Assembly (NCBI GenBank): GCA_023053545.1 | Contig: JAKZAN010000005.1 | Span: forward strand, 12,276,001-12,340,000 | DNA from: Lepidurus packardi | Lineage: Eukaryota; Arthropoda; Branchiopoda; Notostraca; Triopsidae | DNA: 64,000 nt | Direction: 5' to 3' | In this document: piece after piece, positions 30,801 through 43,754 of the stretch | How positions within the stretch are numbered: position 1 is the stretch's first letter | Layout: every line of letters begins with the position of its first letter | The notes under the pieces: model-generated | Databases searched by the model: none | What the model was told of the DNA's origin: nothing | Seen by the model: the letters and a program-made list of their open reading frames with translations, nothing else | Made by a program: the position numbers and the translations under genes

Positions 30801-33800
30801 GAGGGGATTACAACGGAAGGGGGGATGAGGGTTAGGATATACAATTCTTCTTATTATTTTATCACTTCTACGATTTGATCATGTTAAGGATTTTTGTATT
30901 TTTTTTTTTATTTTTTTTTGGCAGGAAACTGGGGAAGAAGGACTGGTTTGGATAGCTCACGCGGACTATTTGATCGCCAACGGCGATATCCAAGCGGCTT
31001 TGCAAGAATTAAAGGCTTTACCGCCCCAACATCCTCAATTTATTTCTGGGAGGGAGAAAATGGCAGCCGTTTACCTTCATAAGCTGCAGGATAAACGCTC
31101 TTATGCCAATTGCTATAAGTAAAAAATTAAGTTATATTATTTTCAGTCCTAATTAATAGAAAAACATTGCGTTCTTAGAGAAATTGTCGAGAAGAAACCG
31201 TCCTTGGAGAATTTTGTGCGGTTGGGAGACGCCTTTTTGGCAATTCATCAACCTGATAAAGCAGTCGAGGTACTGTACACATTCAACCTTTAAAATTTTT
31301 AATTTTTTAAATCTTTAAAATTCAACCCAAATTTTCTTATTTCTGTATTGTTTTTCAAATCCGTTCTAGTGTTGCATTAAGTTATAAGGCATTAAGTTCT
31401 AAGTTTTCTCGTGTTACAGGCGTATGAAGCTGCAGCTAAAAACGGACCACGTGATTCTAAATTGGCTGCCAAGATTGGCCAAGCGTTGGTCAAAACGCAT
31501 CAGTTTATTAAAGCCATTAATTACTATAAAGACGCCCTAAGAGATACTGCCAACAAATCATTGAGGTTATTAGAATTCCTTCCTTATTGAGTGATTTTAT
31601 TTGTATTTTCTTCTTTAGATGCGATTTGGCGGAATTGCAGCTAAAACTCGGACAAGTGGACAAAGCTGAGCGAACTGTACGCGAAGTATTGCTTCCTACT
31701 AGTACCTTACCCTCTGATTTGAGTCGTTTGCTCCTCGAATCCCAGTTATTATCCATTTTAGCTCAAGTAAGCCAAAAAAAGCCTCGACAAACTGAACCTG
31801 GCATTTATTAAATAGTGTAAACCTTGAAACGGAATGATTGTTACCTTTTTACCTTTTTATATCACAGATCCAAGATAGAAATCAAGCAGATTCCGTGTCG
31901 ATCATGTCGACTCTGAAAAGAGCGCACGAAATCCAGACGAGGGTTGTGAAACGCGTTATTAGCGAGCAGCCGGAGCTTATTTTGGATCAAAAACACATCG
32001 CAGCAAAGTAATATCACCCGAAACTTCCTACAGTAGATGCGAAATACCAAGAAATATTGTGAAAAACAACGCATTTTTGAGACTCATGACAGTTTTATGG
32101 TAGGATTACCATGCAGATGGGCGCATGCTCAGCCGCGACACGTGATTTCGACGCAGCGATTCGTTTCTATAAAGAAGCTTTAACTCACGCCCCCGATGAC
32201 ACAATCTGCTTGACTGCGTTAGCCAAATTGTACCTTCACGTAAGTTTCTAATTCAAAAATTCTTCCATACTATTTTTTTTTTATTTATTTATTTTTTATT
32301 CTTTTTTAGGCGAATGATTTGGAACACTGCCAGTACATGTGCAAAACGTTATTGAGGGTGGATAAGGAAAACGACGCCGCCACTTTGATGCTAGCACAGA
32401 TGGCGTTACGGAAAAGTGACCATGAAAACGCGTTGCTGAATTATAGACAAGTTTTGGGTATATTTCGCAAAGATATGGATGGAATTGGGGGATTTGACAC
32501 GTTTTCACGCTTTTAGATCGTTTACCAACACATTATGATGCCTTGGCGCAGTATATTGAAGCTTGTCGACGCCACGGATCGATAGAATTGGTGGGACCTT
32601 ACCTAGAAGCTGCGGCCCAAAAGGCCGCTAATGAAAACGTACCTGGTCTAGCATTTTGCCAAGGATTACACCAAAGGTGCGTCAGAAAAACGTTTATTTC
32701 ATATTTTTGTTCAATTTATTTGGTAAAACAATAAGGAGTTTTGGGCAGAAAACGTAGAAGAAAGAGACTTGGCAGATGAAGGAAGGACAGAGAGATTCAT
32801 TTGAATTATTCTAGGTATTGTAGTCAACCGAATCCTGCCCTTTTGTCCCTCAACCGAGCTCGGCATGACGAAGAATGGGGACAACGAGCCATTCGCTTCA
32901 TGATTGATATTTGTCTGAATCCGGATCAAGCCACCTTGGGTGGGGAAGTACTGGAAGATATGGAACCGGATAGCAGTCTTGGAGAAGTGAAAGATTCCCA
33001 AGATATGGCGCTTAAAACTGCGTCGCGGTTGCTTCAAGTAAAAATCTGAAATGTTCAGAAATCTTCATCGAATTTTGATTATATTTTTTCGATTTTCGTC
33101 TGTCTTTCTATTATTATGATTGTTTTTGTAGGAATTAAAGCCACGTTCGGATGATGTTCTACATACGCCGTTTCTGTTAGCCAATTTCTTTCTCTTGGCT
33201 ACGAAAATCAAAGCAAATCTTGAAAAAGCTTTGCAGGAATTTTCGAGTTTGGCCGCGCAGGATTCACCGAATCAAAAAGAGCACGTAGGAGCCATTTGTG
33301 GAATGGCTACTGCCTATATGCTACTTAAACAGGTAATATATCAAACTTAAAGAAATAAAGTGTAATATTTTATAGAAAAAAAGATTCATTATGAAATTTT
33401 CTAATTTTTCCGAATAATTGGTTGATTTTCTTAATAATTCCTCTACTTTTATGTGTGTTTAAGACGCCTCGTGCTAGGAATCAATTGAAACGAGTGGCCA
33501 AAGCTCCTTGGACGCTAGAAGAAGCCGAGTACTTGGAACAGTGCTGGTTGTTATTGGCCGATATTTACATCCAATCCTCGAAATTCGATATGTCAACAGA
33601 ATTACTGAGAGTAAGTTTCTTAATCGCATGATTTGCATGTAAATTATTCTCTCGTGTCGTGTTATGTCATTGTATTCGTATTCATATTTCGTTATATTCG
33701 TTATTTCAGTACATTCGTATTGATTTTTGCTTTGTTTAGGTTCTTTGTTTACCTTTTTGGTTTACGTTTTTACTCTATTTACGTTTCTTTCGTATTGATA

Positions 33801-34486
33801 TGTCGTTATGTTCGTTAATTCAGTACATTCGTATTGATTTTTGCTTTGTTTACGTTCTTTGTTTACCTTTTTGGTTTACGTTTTTACTCTATTTACGTTT
33901 CTTTCGAATTGGTATTTCGTTATATTCGTTATTCGTATTGATTTTTGCTTTGTTTAGGTTCTTTGTTTACCTTTTTGGTTTACATTTCTACTTTGCTTAC
34001 GTTTCTTTTGTATAGCGCGTTATTCGTATTTCGTATTGATTTTTGCTTTGTTTATGTTCTTTGTTTACCTTTTTGGTTTACGTTTTTACTCTGTTTACGT
34101 TTCTTTCGTATAGCGCGTATTGCTTTATAACCGTTCGTGCAGCAAAGCGTATGAATATCTGGGCCACATAATGGAGAAGGAGCAAGCTTATAAAGACGCT
34201 GCTGCCAACTACGAAAACGCCTGGAAATTGAGCAACAAAAACAACGCAGCTATTGGTAAAAACCCCGAGAAAGACAATTGATGGTCCAGTTTCGACCTTT
34301 CGAAACTTGTTTACGTGTCTATTGCTTCTTTTATGTCTAGGATACAAATTAGCGTTCAATTACCTGAAAGCCAAACGCTACACCGATGCCATTGATGTGA
34401 GCCAGCACGTTTTGCAACAGTACCCCCAATACCCGCGCATGCGCAAAGACATTTTCGATAAAGCTTGTAGCTATTTACGCTCCTAA
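27853..34486 (+). CDS. TTC21B: Intraflagellar transport protein IFT139 (tetratricopeptide repeat protein 21B)
   Basis: Twenty-three exons: 27853-27879, 27929-28099, 28163-28683, 28744-28927, 29104-29458, 29617-29753, 29805-29982, 30073-30182, 30248-30368, 30436-30578, 30925-31118, 31179-31269, 31420-31565, 31619-31766, 31868-32007, 32104-32239, 32310-32457, 32517-32676, 32815-33037, 33132-33332, 33464-33610, 34114-34255, 34341-34486. 1323 codons, 1322 aa, close to the usual 1316. The whole protein is TPR helical repeats; the most telling blocks are [19 protein letters not shown] (N-terminal third), [29 protein letters not shown], and the C-terminal [14 protein letters not shown] and [16 protein letters not shown]. 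Known role: peripheral subunit of IFT-A, needed for retrograde transport and receptor entry in cilia; in arthropods cilia occur in sensory neurons and sperm. AATAAA at 34781-34786. Confidence 0.95.
33650..34113 (+). repeat. Four imperfect tandem repeats in IFT139 intron 21
   Basis: Units of about 99-114 bp starting near 33722, 33836, 33940 and 34039, each with a GATTTTTGCTTTGTTTA core and a TTTCTTTCGTAT tail. The last unit supplies the acceptor of the next exon (CGTATAG before 34114); the third unit also contains a TATAGCGCGT copy, a possible decoy acceptor near 34013. Confidence 0.85.
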
Positions 34487-35202
34487 TCGATCGAATTTGC
34501 CTTTTTTAACTGGTAAAAAGGCGATTAAGAACTACATTCCGTCCAATTATCCTCTTTATCTCGTCACCTGATCTCACCCAATCAACTTGAAGTTATTACT
34601 TTGAATTCTTTATTTAAAGCATTTTTATTTTCTATATTACTACTTTAAAACCACTTACAAGTGTCATTGAATTGTTGGCAGAACATGGAAAAGATTCCAA
34701 TTTTAATTTACATTTTGACTTCATTTTTTCGTCTATTAAGTTTTGAATTTGATCAAGATAATAAGCTTTAGATTTTAGATAATAAACTTTAGATAAATTC
34801 CGTAAGCTGAAATGTATTTCGTCTCTATGCAAAAATTTCTCATGCACTGCTTAAACTAGTATTTTTACGTCGTGACACTAACGCTAAGTGCACTTCTTTC
34901 TGTAACGGCACTCATCTATAGATGGACCACTTTGTGTCCCCAAAATTCTGTTTTGAGATGTATCAGGAATGCAGAAATAATCAACTGGACGGCTAAATCC
35001 CATCACCTAAAACCACTGGCGATATTCTCTCAAAAATATAAGCTATCACTTTTTTTTTCTCAGGCTTTATAAAACCCAGATTTCCTTTTTCTTTCCTTTC
35101 TTAGGCTTCTTTTCATTAAACTTTCCTAACCGATATAATAGAATTCTCTCTAAAAAAAAAAAACAAAAAAAAAAAAACAATTTAAAATAATTCAAATAAA
35201 AG
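34487..35202. other. Convergent 3' region between IFT139 and the zinc transporter
   Basis: 3' UTRs of the two converging genes, with AATAAA (plus strand) at 34781-34786 and A-rich tracts at 35152-35180. No other feature. Confidence 0.6.
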
Positions 35203-37617
35203 CTAATCATTCAAGGCCTGGCATTGTGGACAAGCTTCCATGTTATTGGAATCGTAGCGTTCCACCTGAATGGTACAGTGGTGAATTCCATACTTGGATT
35301 GAACCAATCGTAATGCCTTTTTGAGTACTTTTTCCCAGTCAGCTCGAGAATCTTAAAAATAAATTTAAAAAAATTAGGAATTTGAATGCAACATTTTGGG
35401 ATTTCCAAGATTACCAATAGCTAAATGCACCGCTAATGCAGTTCTGTTTAAAGAAAGCGCCCAAATATGCAGACTGTGCACATCGACGACGCTATTATCT
35501 TGGTTAATTCGTTTCAGATCTTCTTTAAGATCATGGTAATTGATAGAAGGCGGGACTCCTTCCATGAGAATGTGCGTTGCGTCACGGATGATGCCTGCGG
35601 TGGTGGCCAGCACCAGTCCGGAGAAAACGAACGTGCAAATCGGATCAGCTAACCGTAAATCCGGCTTTAAAAAAAAAAATTAATTACAATTAAAAAAAAA
35701 AATATGTCAAAATTTGCTTTGAACAGAAAGAATTACCCGGTATTTGATGACGTAGGCAGCTATCAAAACCCCAATACTTTGCAAGAGATCGCCCAACACA
35801 TGGATTAAAGCCGCTCGAATATTCAGGTTCTTCTCATCATGGGCGTGGCCATGACTATGGCTGTGGCTATGACTGTGCGAATGACCCGATAGCGAGTGCG
35901 TATGCCCATGTGCTAATTGAGGGCAGCATCCGCCATGTAGAACCAATCCCATACTACAATAAGAATAAGAACCAAATAAATTACTCCAATAAATCCTCCA
36001 AATAAACTAATAAAAACCAAGCCTTTCTAAACATACTATTAAAACATGTATTATGTATTCCATTCCTAAACATTTATTACTACTAAAATAATCATACTAA
36101 AATAAAATTATTAAAATAAACTACTACAAATAAATCCTAAAAATAAACTAATAAAAACCAAGCCTTTCTAAACATACTATTAAAACATGTATTATGTATT
36201 CCATTCCTAACCATTTTATTATTCCTAAAATAATCATACTAAAATAAAATTATTAAAATAAATTACTAAAAATAAATCACAGAAATAAATTAATAAAATA
36301 AAGAATAAAAACATTACTAAAAAAGCATTTCTAAGCTTAAAAGTCTTGGAAAGGCTTCCAAGTCTCGGAAAATTGACTGCTATTTCAATCACATTTGGAA
36401 GAAGTTCAAAGATCTCCAAATGCAAAAATTCTTTTATTCTTTATTTTAATCAATTTATTTCTAGGATTTATTTTTAGTAAACGTGAAGAGTTTGTGCTCA
36501 GTTAAATTGTAAACGTGAACATTCACTGTGATGTTAAAATAAAGAACCATCAACAGGCGGTAGCCTATGATGGATTTTTCGATAAAAAAAAAAATTTTTA
36601 AAAATGCAAAAATGTGAATTTTCACAGAAAAATAAGCCAAAAATAAAGTGTAATTTTACCCAATATTCATGAACACGCCCAAGCCGGAGACGATAATCAT
36701 GGTATCGGCATCGATGTCGTAGTTGGGGTGAATAACCCGGTCTATGGCTAAGTAGACTAGCACGCCTGTGATTATCCAAATAATTACAACGCTAACTAGG
36801 GCTCCAAGTATCTCTGAGAAGGAAAAGGAAAAATCCTTGTAAAAAAAATTTGCAATTTTCCTCATTTCGAAGGGAATGATCTCGTATTTTTCTGATTTTA
36901 CCCGCACGATAGTATCCGAAGGACATTTTTTTGGAAGGCGGTCGCTGGGCTACCCATAACGAGAATAAACTGACCAAAAAACTGGTGAAATCCGACAACA
37001 TGTGTGCTGCGTCTGTCATTACAGCTACGCTGTTGGATATATAACCGCCTATAGCTTCTGCTATCTATGAAATTCGACACCGAAAGAAACCCAAATATGA
37101 AACATAGGAAACATGAGAAACTTGAAAGATTTGGGAACGTTCAGAAGGTCTGGAAATACCATGAATATAAGGCATAATACGGACGCTATGATTAACTGGT
37201 TTCTGGCTTTGGTTCCTGGGGTTGGGCTCGCAGATCGTTGATGGCAATGATCCCACGATTCGAGTTCGCGGGAAATATGTGATCCACCCTAAGGGAAAAG
37301 AAAGAAAATTGAGTGGGGTTTTTCAAGGGAAATTTTGGTTTTACTGCAGCTGCTGGGTCAATTAACGGCTCGTCTAAGCTGTCTGAATTGAGCCACATGG
37401 TGTGACTGTTTTCCTCTATGAACTGGGGGACAATGCCGGGATTGAAGCCAGGCCGCACAACGGCAATCCCAGGCGAATTACTATCTGATACTAGCGCAAG
37501 TCGAGCATTGTGAAACAGGTTGGGTGAGAAGAAGGACGGCTCATCTTCAGGTACGGTATCGTCGAAGAAGGGAGGCACCCCATTCACGACGTCGGGAACA
37601 CCTGACAGGTTACGCAT
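35203..37617 (-). CDS. Zinc transporter of the ZnT2/3/8 type (SLC30 cation diffusion facilitator)
   Basis: Seven exons: 37345-37617, 37160-37288, 36902-37064, 36660-36813, 35737-35953, 35415-35664, 35203-35351; 445 codons, 444 aa. A long N-terminal tail is followed by a HCHQR motif and six membrane helices. The two Zn-binding HxxxD motifs are intact: HMLSD (H155, D159) in helix 2 and HVLGD (H291, D295) in helix 5. The cytosolic loop between helices 4 and 5 is a His-rich (SH)n/(GH)n stretch at about 255-278, typical of ZnT2, 3, 4 and 8. The C-terminal domain ends with HHCTIQVE and a CPQC motif, as in this subgroup. Exports Zn2+ from the cytosol into vesicles by proton exchange. A 5' UTR intron about 37645-37730 is likely. 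Exact vertebrate orthologue not assigned. Confidence 0.93.
35988..36265. repeat. 141-bp tandem duplication in zinc transporter intron 4
   Basis: Sequence starting AATAAATCCT at 35988 is repeated from 36129 with few changes, a period of 141 bp; AT-rich and non-coding. Confidence 0.85.
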
Positions 37618-38236
37618 GGCTGGAAAGATATCACTGACTACTGTGCTGATTAGAAAGGCGTATCAAGTGTTTTTTATGTATGTATGTCCATACATACATA
37701 AAATATATGGCCTTATAAGGATAATTTACCGTTTGACGACGCTGGAAAGACTGGTTTAGATAGAGTTCACGCAACGGAGGTTTATGGAGATTTTCGGTAA
37801 GTTCTTGAGCCCAGTGCAGCCACAGAACGGTAATAATTCCCTTTTTGGCGTCGTTAAAATCGAGATTTTTTGCCAGGAGATTTCACTTATTTATTGACAG
37901 TTTTAGTTCCGAATGCGTGGCTAGATGGGGGCACTTGCTAATGCCACGGTTTTTAATTCACTGTTTAATGCAAAAGTAGTGCCAATAGCGTCTTGCAGAT
38001 CGCGCTCGTGGCTAATCAAAGCGGCACCAGCCAGCCGTTCGTTATTTCAGAAACGGCGAATAGAACCCTGGCGTTCGTGCACAGAATCGACCATTCGCCA
38101 TCCCTAGTCAGTTCCGGGTTGAAGCGTCCAAAATGGCGTTGGTTGGTCAATGATCAAGACGCTGACGCTACTGTTGGGCAGAAACTTGTAAAATCGAGTA
38201 AATAAGTCGTGTGAACTAAACTTGAACGTGAAGATA
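37618..38236. promoter_or_regulatory. Shared intergenic promoter between zinc transporter and SAFB-like gene
   Basis: The two genes start 619 bp apart on opposite strands. The interval contains the likely 5' UTR intron of the transporter and no other gene; no TATA box is seen on either side. Confidence 0.5.
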
Positions 38237-41200
38237 ATGAAATCCGATACAGATTTAGTGCGTCGCAAAGTGAAAGACTTGCGTGTGGTGGACTTAAAGT
38301 CTGAATTGGAAAAACGTGGTCTGGACAAGTCCGGCGTCAAAGCAGTCCTCGTTGAGCGTCTTTCCAAAGTACTTTTTTTAAATAATGTATTAGAATAAAT
38401 CGTTACATTGTACTTAACGCTGCCATTATTAGGCGCTTGGTGAAGAAGGTCTTAACCCCGAAGAACACATGCTTGACGTGTATGAGAAAAAAGGCATGAA
38501 GCGCTGCAGCTCGGCCCGTAATTTTTCATTTATGTTCACTTATTTCTTACTAAACTCATTTTCTGTCTTTATATAAATCTAGGAGACCATGACACGCAGA
38601 GTAATCCAGACAGCGAAGCTATTGATACAAGTTTCACCGGCGACATGGAAGAAGAGGATAAATCTCTCGTCAAAAAAGCTCTGGAAGAGAGCTTACCCGA
38701 GTTAAAACCGGAAGTCCTAGATCTCAAATCCGACGAGGACCGCGCCTCTGCCTCCCAAGACACAAGTTCTAACGCAGACCTGGTCGACGACTCGGAAACA
38801 CTCACTTTGGACCTCGAAGAAGACGGTTTAATGGGCGAAGAGGTACTTAAATTCCGGTTTTTGTCCCCAAATTTCACCCATTTCTCTTTCCTAGGAGGAA
38901 ACCACCACCCCTGCAGCTGTTAAGGACAAAGGTGAGTGCCTGTAATCTATTCTGGTCCCCATGTTTAGCTTCCTAGCTTTGTTTATTACTCTAAATCGTC
39001 CAACTTTTGGGGCAAACCATCCAAAAATGAGAAAATACCTCCATCCAAAGCTTTCAGCAACAAAATACCCCTGGTTTATGGTCGAAACCTTCCAAAACCA
39101 TGCACAAAGAGAGTCGACTGGAATGGAAATAGCTTAAAAGTAAGTTTGAGCGACAAGCCAGCCTCGTAGTTCCATCTTCCACCCCAGATTGTCTGAAAAA
39201 ACCGTGAAGAGGCTTGGAAACATCACTTTTTAGGCGAAGAAATGATCCCCTGGAGCTTTTGAAGCCGAAAACGATGCGAGTTAGCATACTGAGGCGGAAG
39301 AAACGCGATCTGCATGTTTTAAAAGGGGGGAAATGAGAAAAACTGAGCATTTAATTGGCTCGAGAGCTGCTGAGTTTGAGACAGCCCAATTCTAAGCCCC
39401 AGTACCTTCCCTACCAACTCACAACCGCTTGGCATAACTAGATGAAGGATCCAGATCGGGAACTACCGGCTCCCGCGCTCCTGGCCGCCGCTCCAGTACC
39501 GCCAAACGGGATTCTTCAGCTTCTCTTCTAGCCTCCAGCACTGGCAAGGATACACACACCAAAAACGAGGAGGGTAAACGTCGAGGGCAAGATCAGGACG
39601 CTGAAAACTACCCAGACAAAATCGCTGAGGGCGAAGAAGACGATTCTTCCATCTCCAGCGCCAAAAAGGGCAAGAAAAAGCCGAAAATTGGTGGCCAAAC
39701 CGAAGATTCGGATGCTACGGTCACTAATCCCGCCAATTTACTGGACAGCAAAGCTCAGCAAGATGAGGAATCCGGCAACGGCAAGAGGTTGGTGTCTTTA
39801 AACAAAACAAATCGAGACAAGGGGAAAAAAATCCCCAAATTTTCCTGAAAAAAAAAATCAAAAAAATATGGGGGCGTTTGGTTGTCAGTTTTTTGTATTG
39901 TCACCTTGTCCAGTACCTCCTCGAGGAGCTAAGACTTTAAGAATTTTTTCTTAAAAAAAAGCGGGCATGGGGATGAAGAAGATGCGTGAGATCGTGAGAA
40001 GATGAACAGGAATGCTGGGAAGATCTTTCAAAAGCGTCAGGACACGCTTGGGGGTCACGAAGAAGAGCTGTGATGGTACAATGGACCACTGGAGTCGTTT
40101 TTTTAGCGTTTTTCGAGCTCCATCCATCCAGCAAACCAGAGAAAGATGGGAGTGAGGGGGCAGCTTGGCTGGAAACTACTGTTATGGGACTACCAAGCAA
40201 GAGCGTGCTCATTAGAGGATCAGAAGAGCGCGAAGATGGTGGTTTGTGGCTCGCTGACGAGAAAATGGCCCGTTCCGGCCCGAATGGGGAGTTTGTGGAC
40301 CAGTTTCCCGGTTTTGAGCATTCAAGTGCTGGCTGCGTGCTACCGCCGAGCGTTGGAGCGCCAGAAAACGTTGGAGTACCAACCAAATCGACCACCGGAC
40401 AATGATATTGAAGCGAAGTGGCTCCCCGTGCCCGCTCCTCGTCTTGTAATCAGGTTCAGAATGGGAGGAAAGGACGTTTTAAGATATTTTGTGGGGGGTT
40501 TTTAAGGAAGAAAGGGGTGGGTAGGCTTCTGTGGGATCGTAGTGACGGTGGAGTGGATACTTGGCGAGAGAATGACTTGAACGAGCTGGTTTGTAATGAC
40601 TTTCGGTTTGTTTGTTTTTTGTAGTAGCGGGACACCTGCCAAGGAAAGCAAAGCTGCGAAAGAGGACAAAGGTGAGTTGAGTTTTTTGAGTTAACAAAAG
40701 AGTTTTTTTGGCAGGTTTTTTGGGTAAAGGGAAATGTCCCTAACGGGACAAGAAGAGTGACTTATGGCCGCATGACAGGGCCTTTTTTGTGGGTCAGGAA
40801 GATTTGATGCGAATGAGAGAATTTCGGTTCTGTTTTTAAGGTTTTGGTTGAGATTTTAATCCAGGTTTTGGCTTCTTTTTGACAGATAAGAAGAAGAGTA
40901 ACGGAGGGAATGCGGGAAATGGAGGCAGTCAGAGGAACTTGTGGGTCAGTGGTTTACATCATAGCACTAAAGCGAATGATCTGAAGACTACGTTCTCCAA
41001 ATATGGCAAGGTAAACTAGCTTTTATTTTGTTTATGTATTTATTTATTTATTGCAACTTTGTAAGAAGTTATTGTAATAAGTGGATCAATTAGTGCTAAT
41101 CGATTTCGGTTTAGTTTAATTAGGTAATGTAATAAATATGGGTTCGATATGTTTAAGTATGGGTTCATTGTAAATTCATGTAATTCTGTTTTTTATTTAT

Positions 41201-43689
41201 TTTGTTAACGTATTTATTAAGGAATCATTTTAATCAAATCATATTAAGGAGTTATTTCAAATCATATTAAGGAGTTGTTTTCTTGCCTGTAATTTGGGGG
41301 GGTTTTATGAGGGGTTTAGTAAGGTTTATTTGAATGTGTAAAGAGATTTGAAATGGCGTCAGTTGCTTAATGAAATTTGGAATGGATTAGGTGGTGGGAG
41401 CGAAAATTGTGACCAATGCCAAAACACCCGGAACGAGATGTTTCGGGTACGTGACCATGTCCACCAGCGAAGAAGCGTCCAAATGTATCCAACATCTGCA
41501 TAGAACTGAACTTCATGGCCGCATGATATCCGTTGAGAGGGTAAAAAAAGAATTTATTTGGGATATTTTACGAATTTTATTTCTGTTATTTGTTTAAGAG
41601 TCGTTGGTAAACGTTCTACAAGAAAAATGTACGCTTACTTATGTTTTTTCAGTTTTTGGTTCCGTTATTTCAACTCATTTGGCACAATTTTCGATAAACA
41701 TCGCGAGAATTAACGTGTCCATTAGAGAGATTTAAAAAACATTGTATCGATATATTCGTTTGAATAGGTATCGATATGTGTTTGAAAGCGATTTTCCCTT
41801 GTTTGAATCGATTTGAAGGTATCGATATCTAGCGATTGTGGACGCCATCGTCTATTTTTAAAAGTTTCGGCAGTAGTTTTAAGAAGATTGTGCGTTCTGG
41901 GAACTAGAAAGTATTACTATCAGGACCCAAATGCGCATTTCAACGGAATGGACGGGAATTATAGTTAATAACGAAAAGGAGAATGCCTGGAGGCTTATGC
42001 AGCATTGTTTCTTTCTAATTTGATGGGGAGAAACGTGTTCCGTTTGCGGAATTGAGCCAAAAGAAAAACAAAGTCTCTTTATAGCCAATGATACGTGCTG
42101 CGAACTCTTAAGCTTGGTATCTTAGGATCAAAGAGTCACATTCTCGTTTATTTTGCTTTAGACTGTGTTGCTGGCAAATTGTGATGGCCGAAATGTTTTA
42201 CAACTTGGGTTTATCTTAATTTTTTATTTTTTTCGGGTTGACCTTTTTAGTCGAAGAGCGATAGCGGTCCTCCCAAGCGTGAAGCCAAGACCGAAGTCAA
42301 CAAAGTACCTTCTAAACCCCTGAAACAGGAAACAGAACCAACTGGACAAACCAAAGGTATTTTACTTTTATTTTCTCCACTCGAGTTTTTTTTAAGCTTT
42401 TTGTTTATTTTATTATTATTTTGTACTTTTGGGGAAACAGAATTGAAGAAAGACGGGGAAGAAGTCGTTGAGAGCATTGCTGAGAAGAAAGAAAGCGAAC
42501 GAGAGAAAGACCAAGATGAGGGAAAAGTTGGCGAGAAACCAGAGGAAAGCTCAGACTTAATATCGCTTGAGAATAAGAAACCTGAAAGCGGCGATGAAAG
42601 CAGAGAACGTGCGTTAGAACGTGAGAAGAGCAGGGAGATCAAAGAATCTCGCGAAAGACGCAACAGTGGACGCATCTCGGTCCATCAGCGAGTGGGACGT
42701 CATCCAATGCGAGGTGGGCGGGGCGATCGTGGGGGTGGACGCCGAGCTCCTGTCTTATCCTTCAATCACATCAGAGTAAGTCAACTTCTCGAGATTTTTC
42801 GATACTATTGTGTAGTATTTTCGATACTTGCAATTCCACTTTTTGAGAAGAAATTTTTTTTTTTTTTTTTTTATTTACAATAAAAATGGATTTTTTTATT
42901 AGGACGAACGCGAAAGACAACGGCAACGCGACCGGGAGCGTTTAGCTCGCGAAGAAGAACGTCAGCGCCGCGAGGAATTGAATCGCCAACGTGTGATTGA
43001 AAGACGCCAGAAAGAAGAAGCTGTTCGCTTAGAAAGGTTCGTTTGATTCTAATTTATGATTAATTCCCTGATGAATTGCATTTCAATTCCGAAAAATACT
43101 AAACATAAGTGTAAAAATATTGTAGATATTTTTTTTTTTATTATAAATTAACTGATTTTTCACTTAATTTTCACTAAATTAACTGATTTTTCACTTAATT
43201 TTCACTAAATTAACTGATTTCACTTAATTTTCACTAAATTAACTGATTTTTCACTTAATTTTCACTAAATTAACTGATTTTCACTTAATTTTCACTAAAT
43301 TAACTGATTTTTCACTTAATTTTCACTAAATTAACTGATTTTTCACTTAATTTTCACTAAATTAACTGATTTTTCACTTAATTTTCACTAAATTAACTGA
43401 TTTTCACTTAATTTTCACTAATTTTCACTAATTAACTGATTTTTCACTTTTCAATTAACTGATCTTCTCAATAGGGAGCGAGAAAAATTGCGCATGGAGC
43501 GCGAGAAATTGGAACTCGAAAAGGCGGAGATTCTCCGTTTGGAACGCGAACGACAACGTTTAGAGCGAGAGCGTCTGGAACGCGAGCGAGAAGAACTCCG
43601 TCGCCAACAAATGAAGTGAGAAACGACATTTACCGAAAAATGAAGAGAGAAAAATCCATGAAAATTGAATTATTCATGACATTTTTTCT

Positions 43690-43754
<65 letters not shown>

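Noticed and set aside
33633..34130. Three plus frames rich in Phe and Tyr resembling membrane proteins
   Set aside because: Translations of the T-rich tandem repeat in IFT139 intron 21.
40070..40505. Two plus frames of 111 and 119 codons in SAFB intron 5
   Set aside because: Lie inside an intron whose flanking exons join in frame; no domain recognised. A cassette exon cannot be excluded without transcripts.
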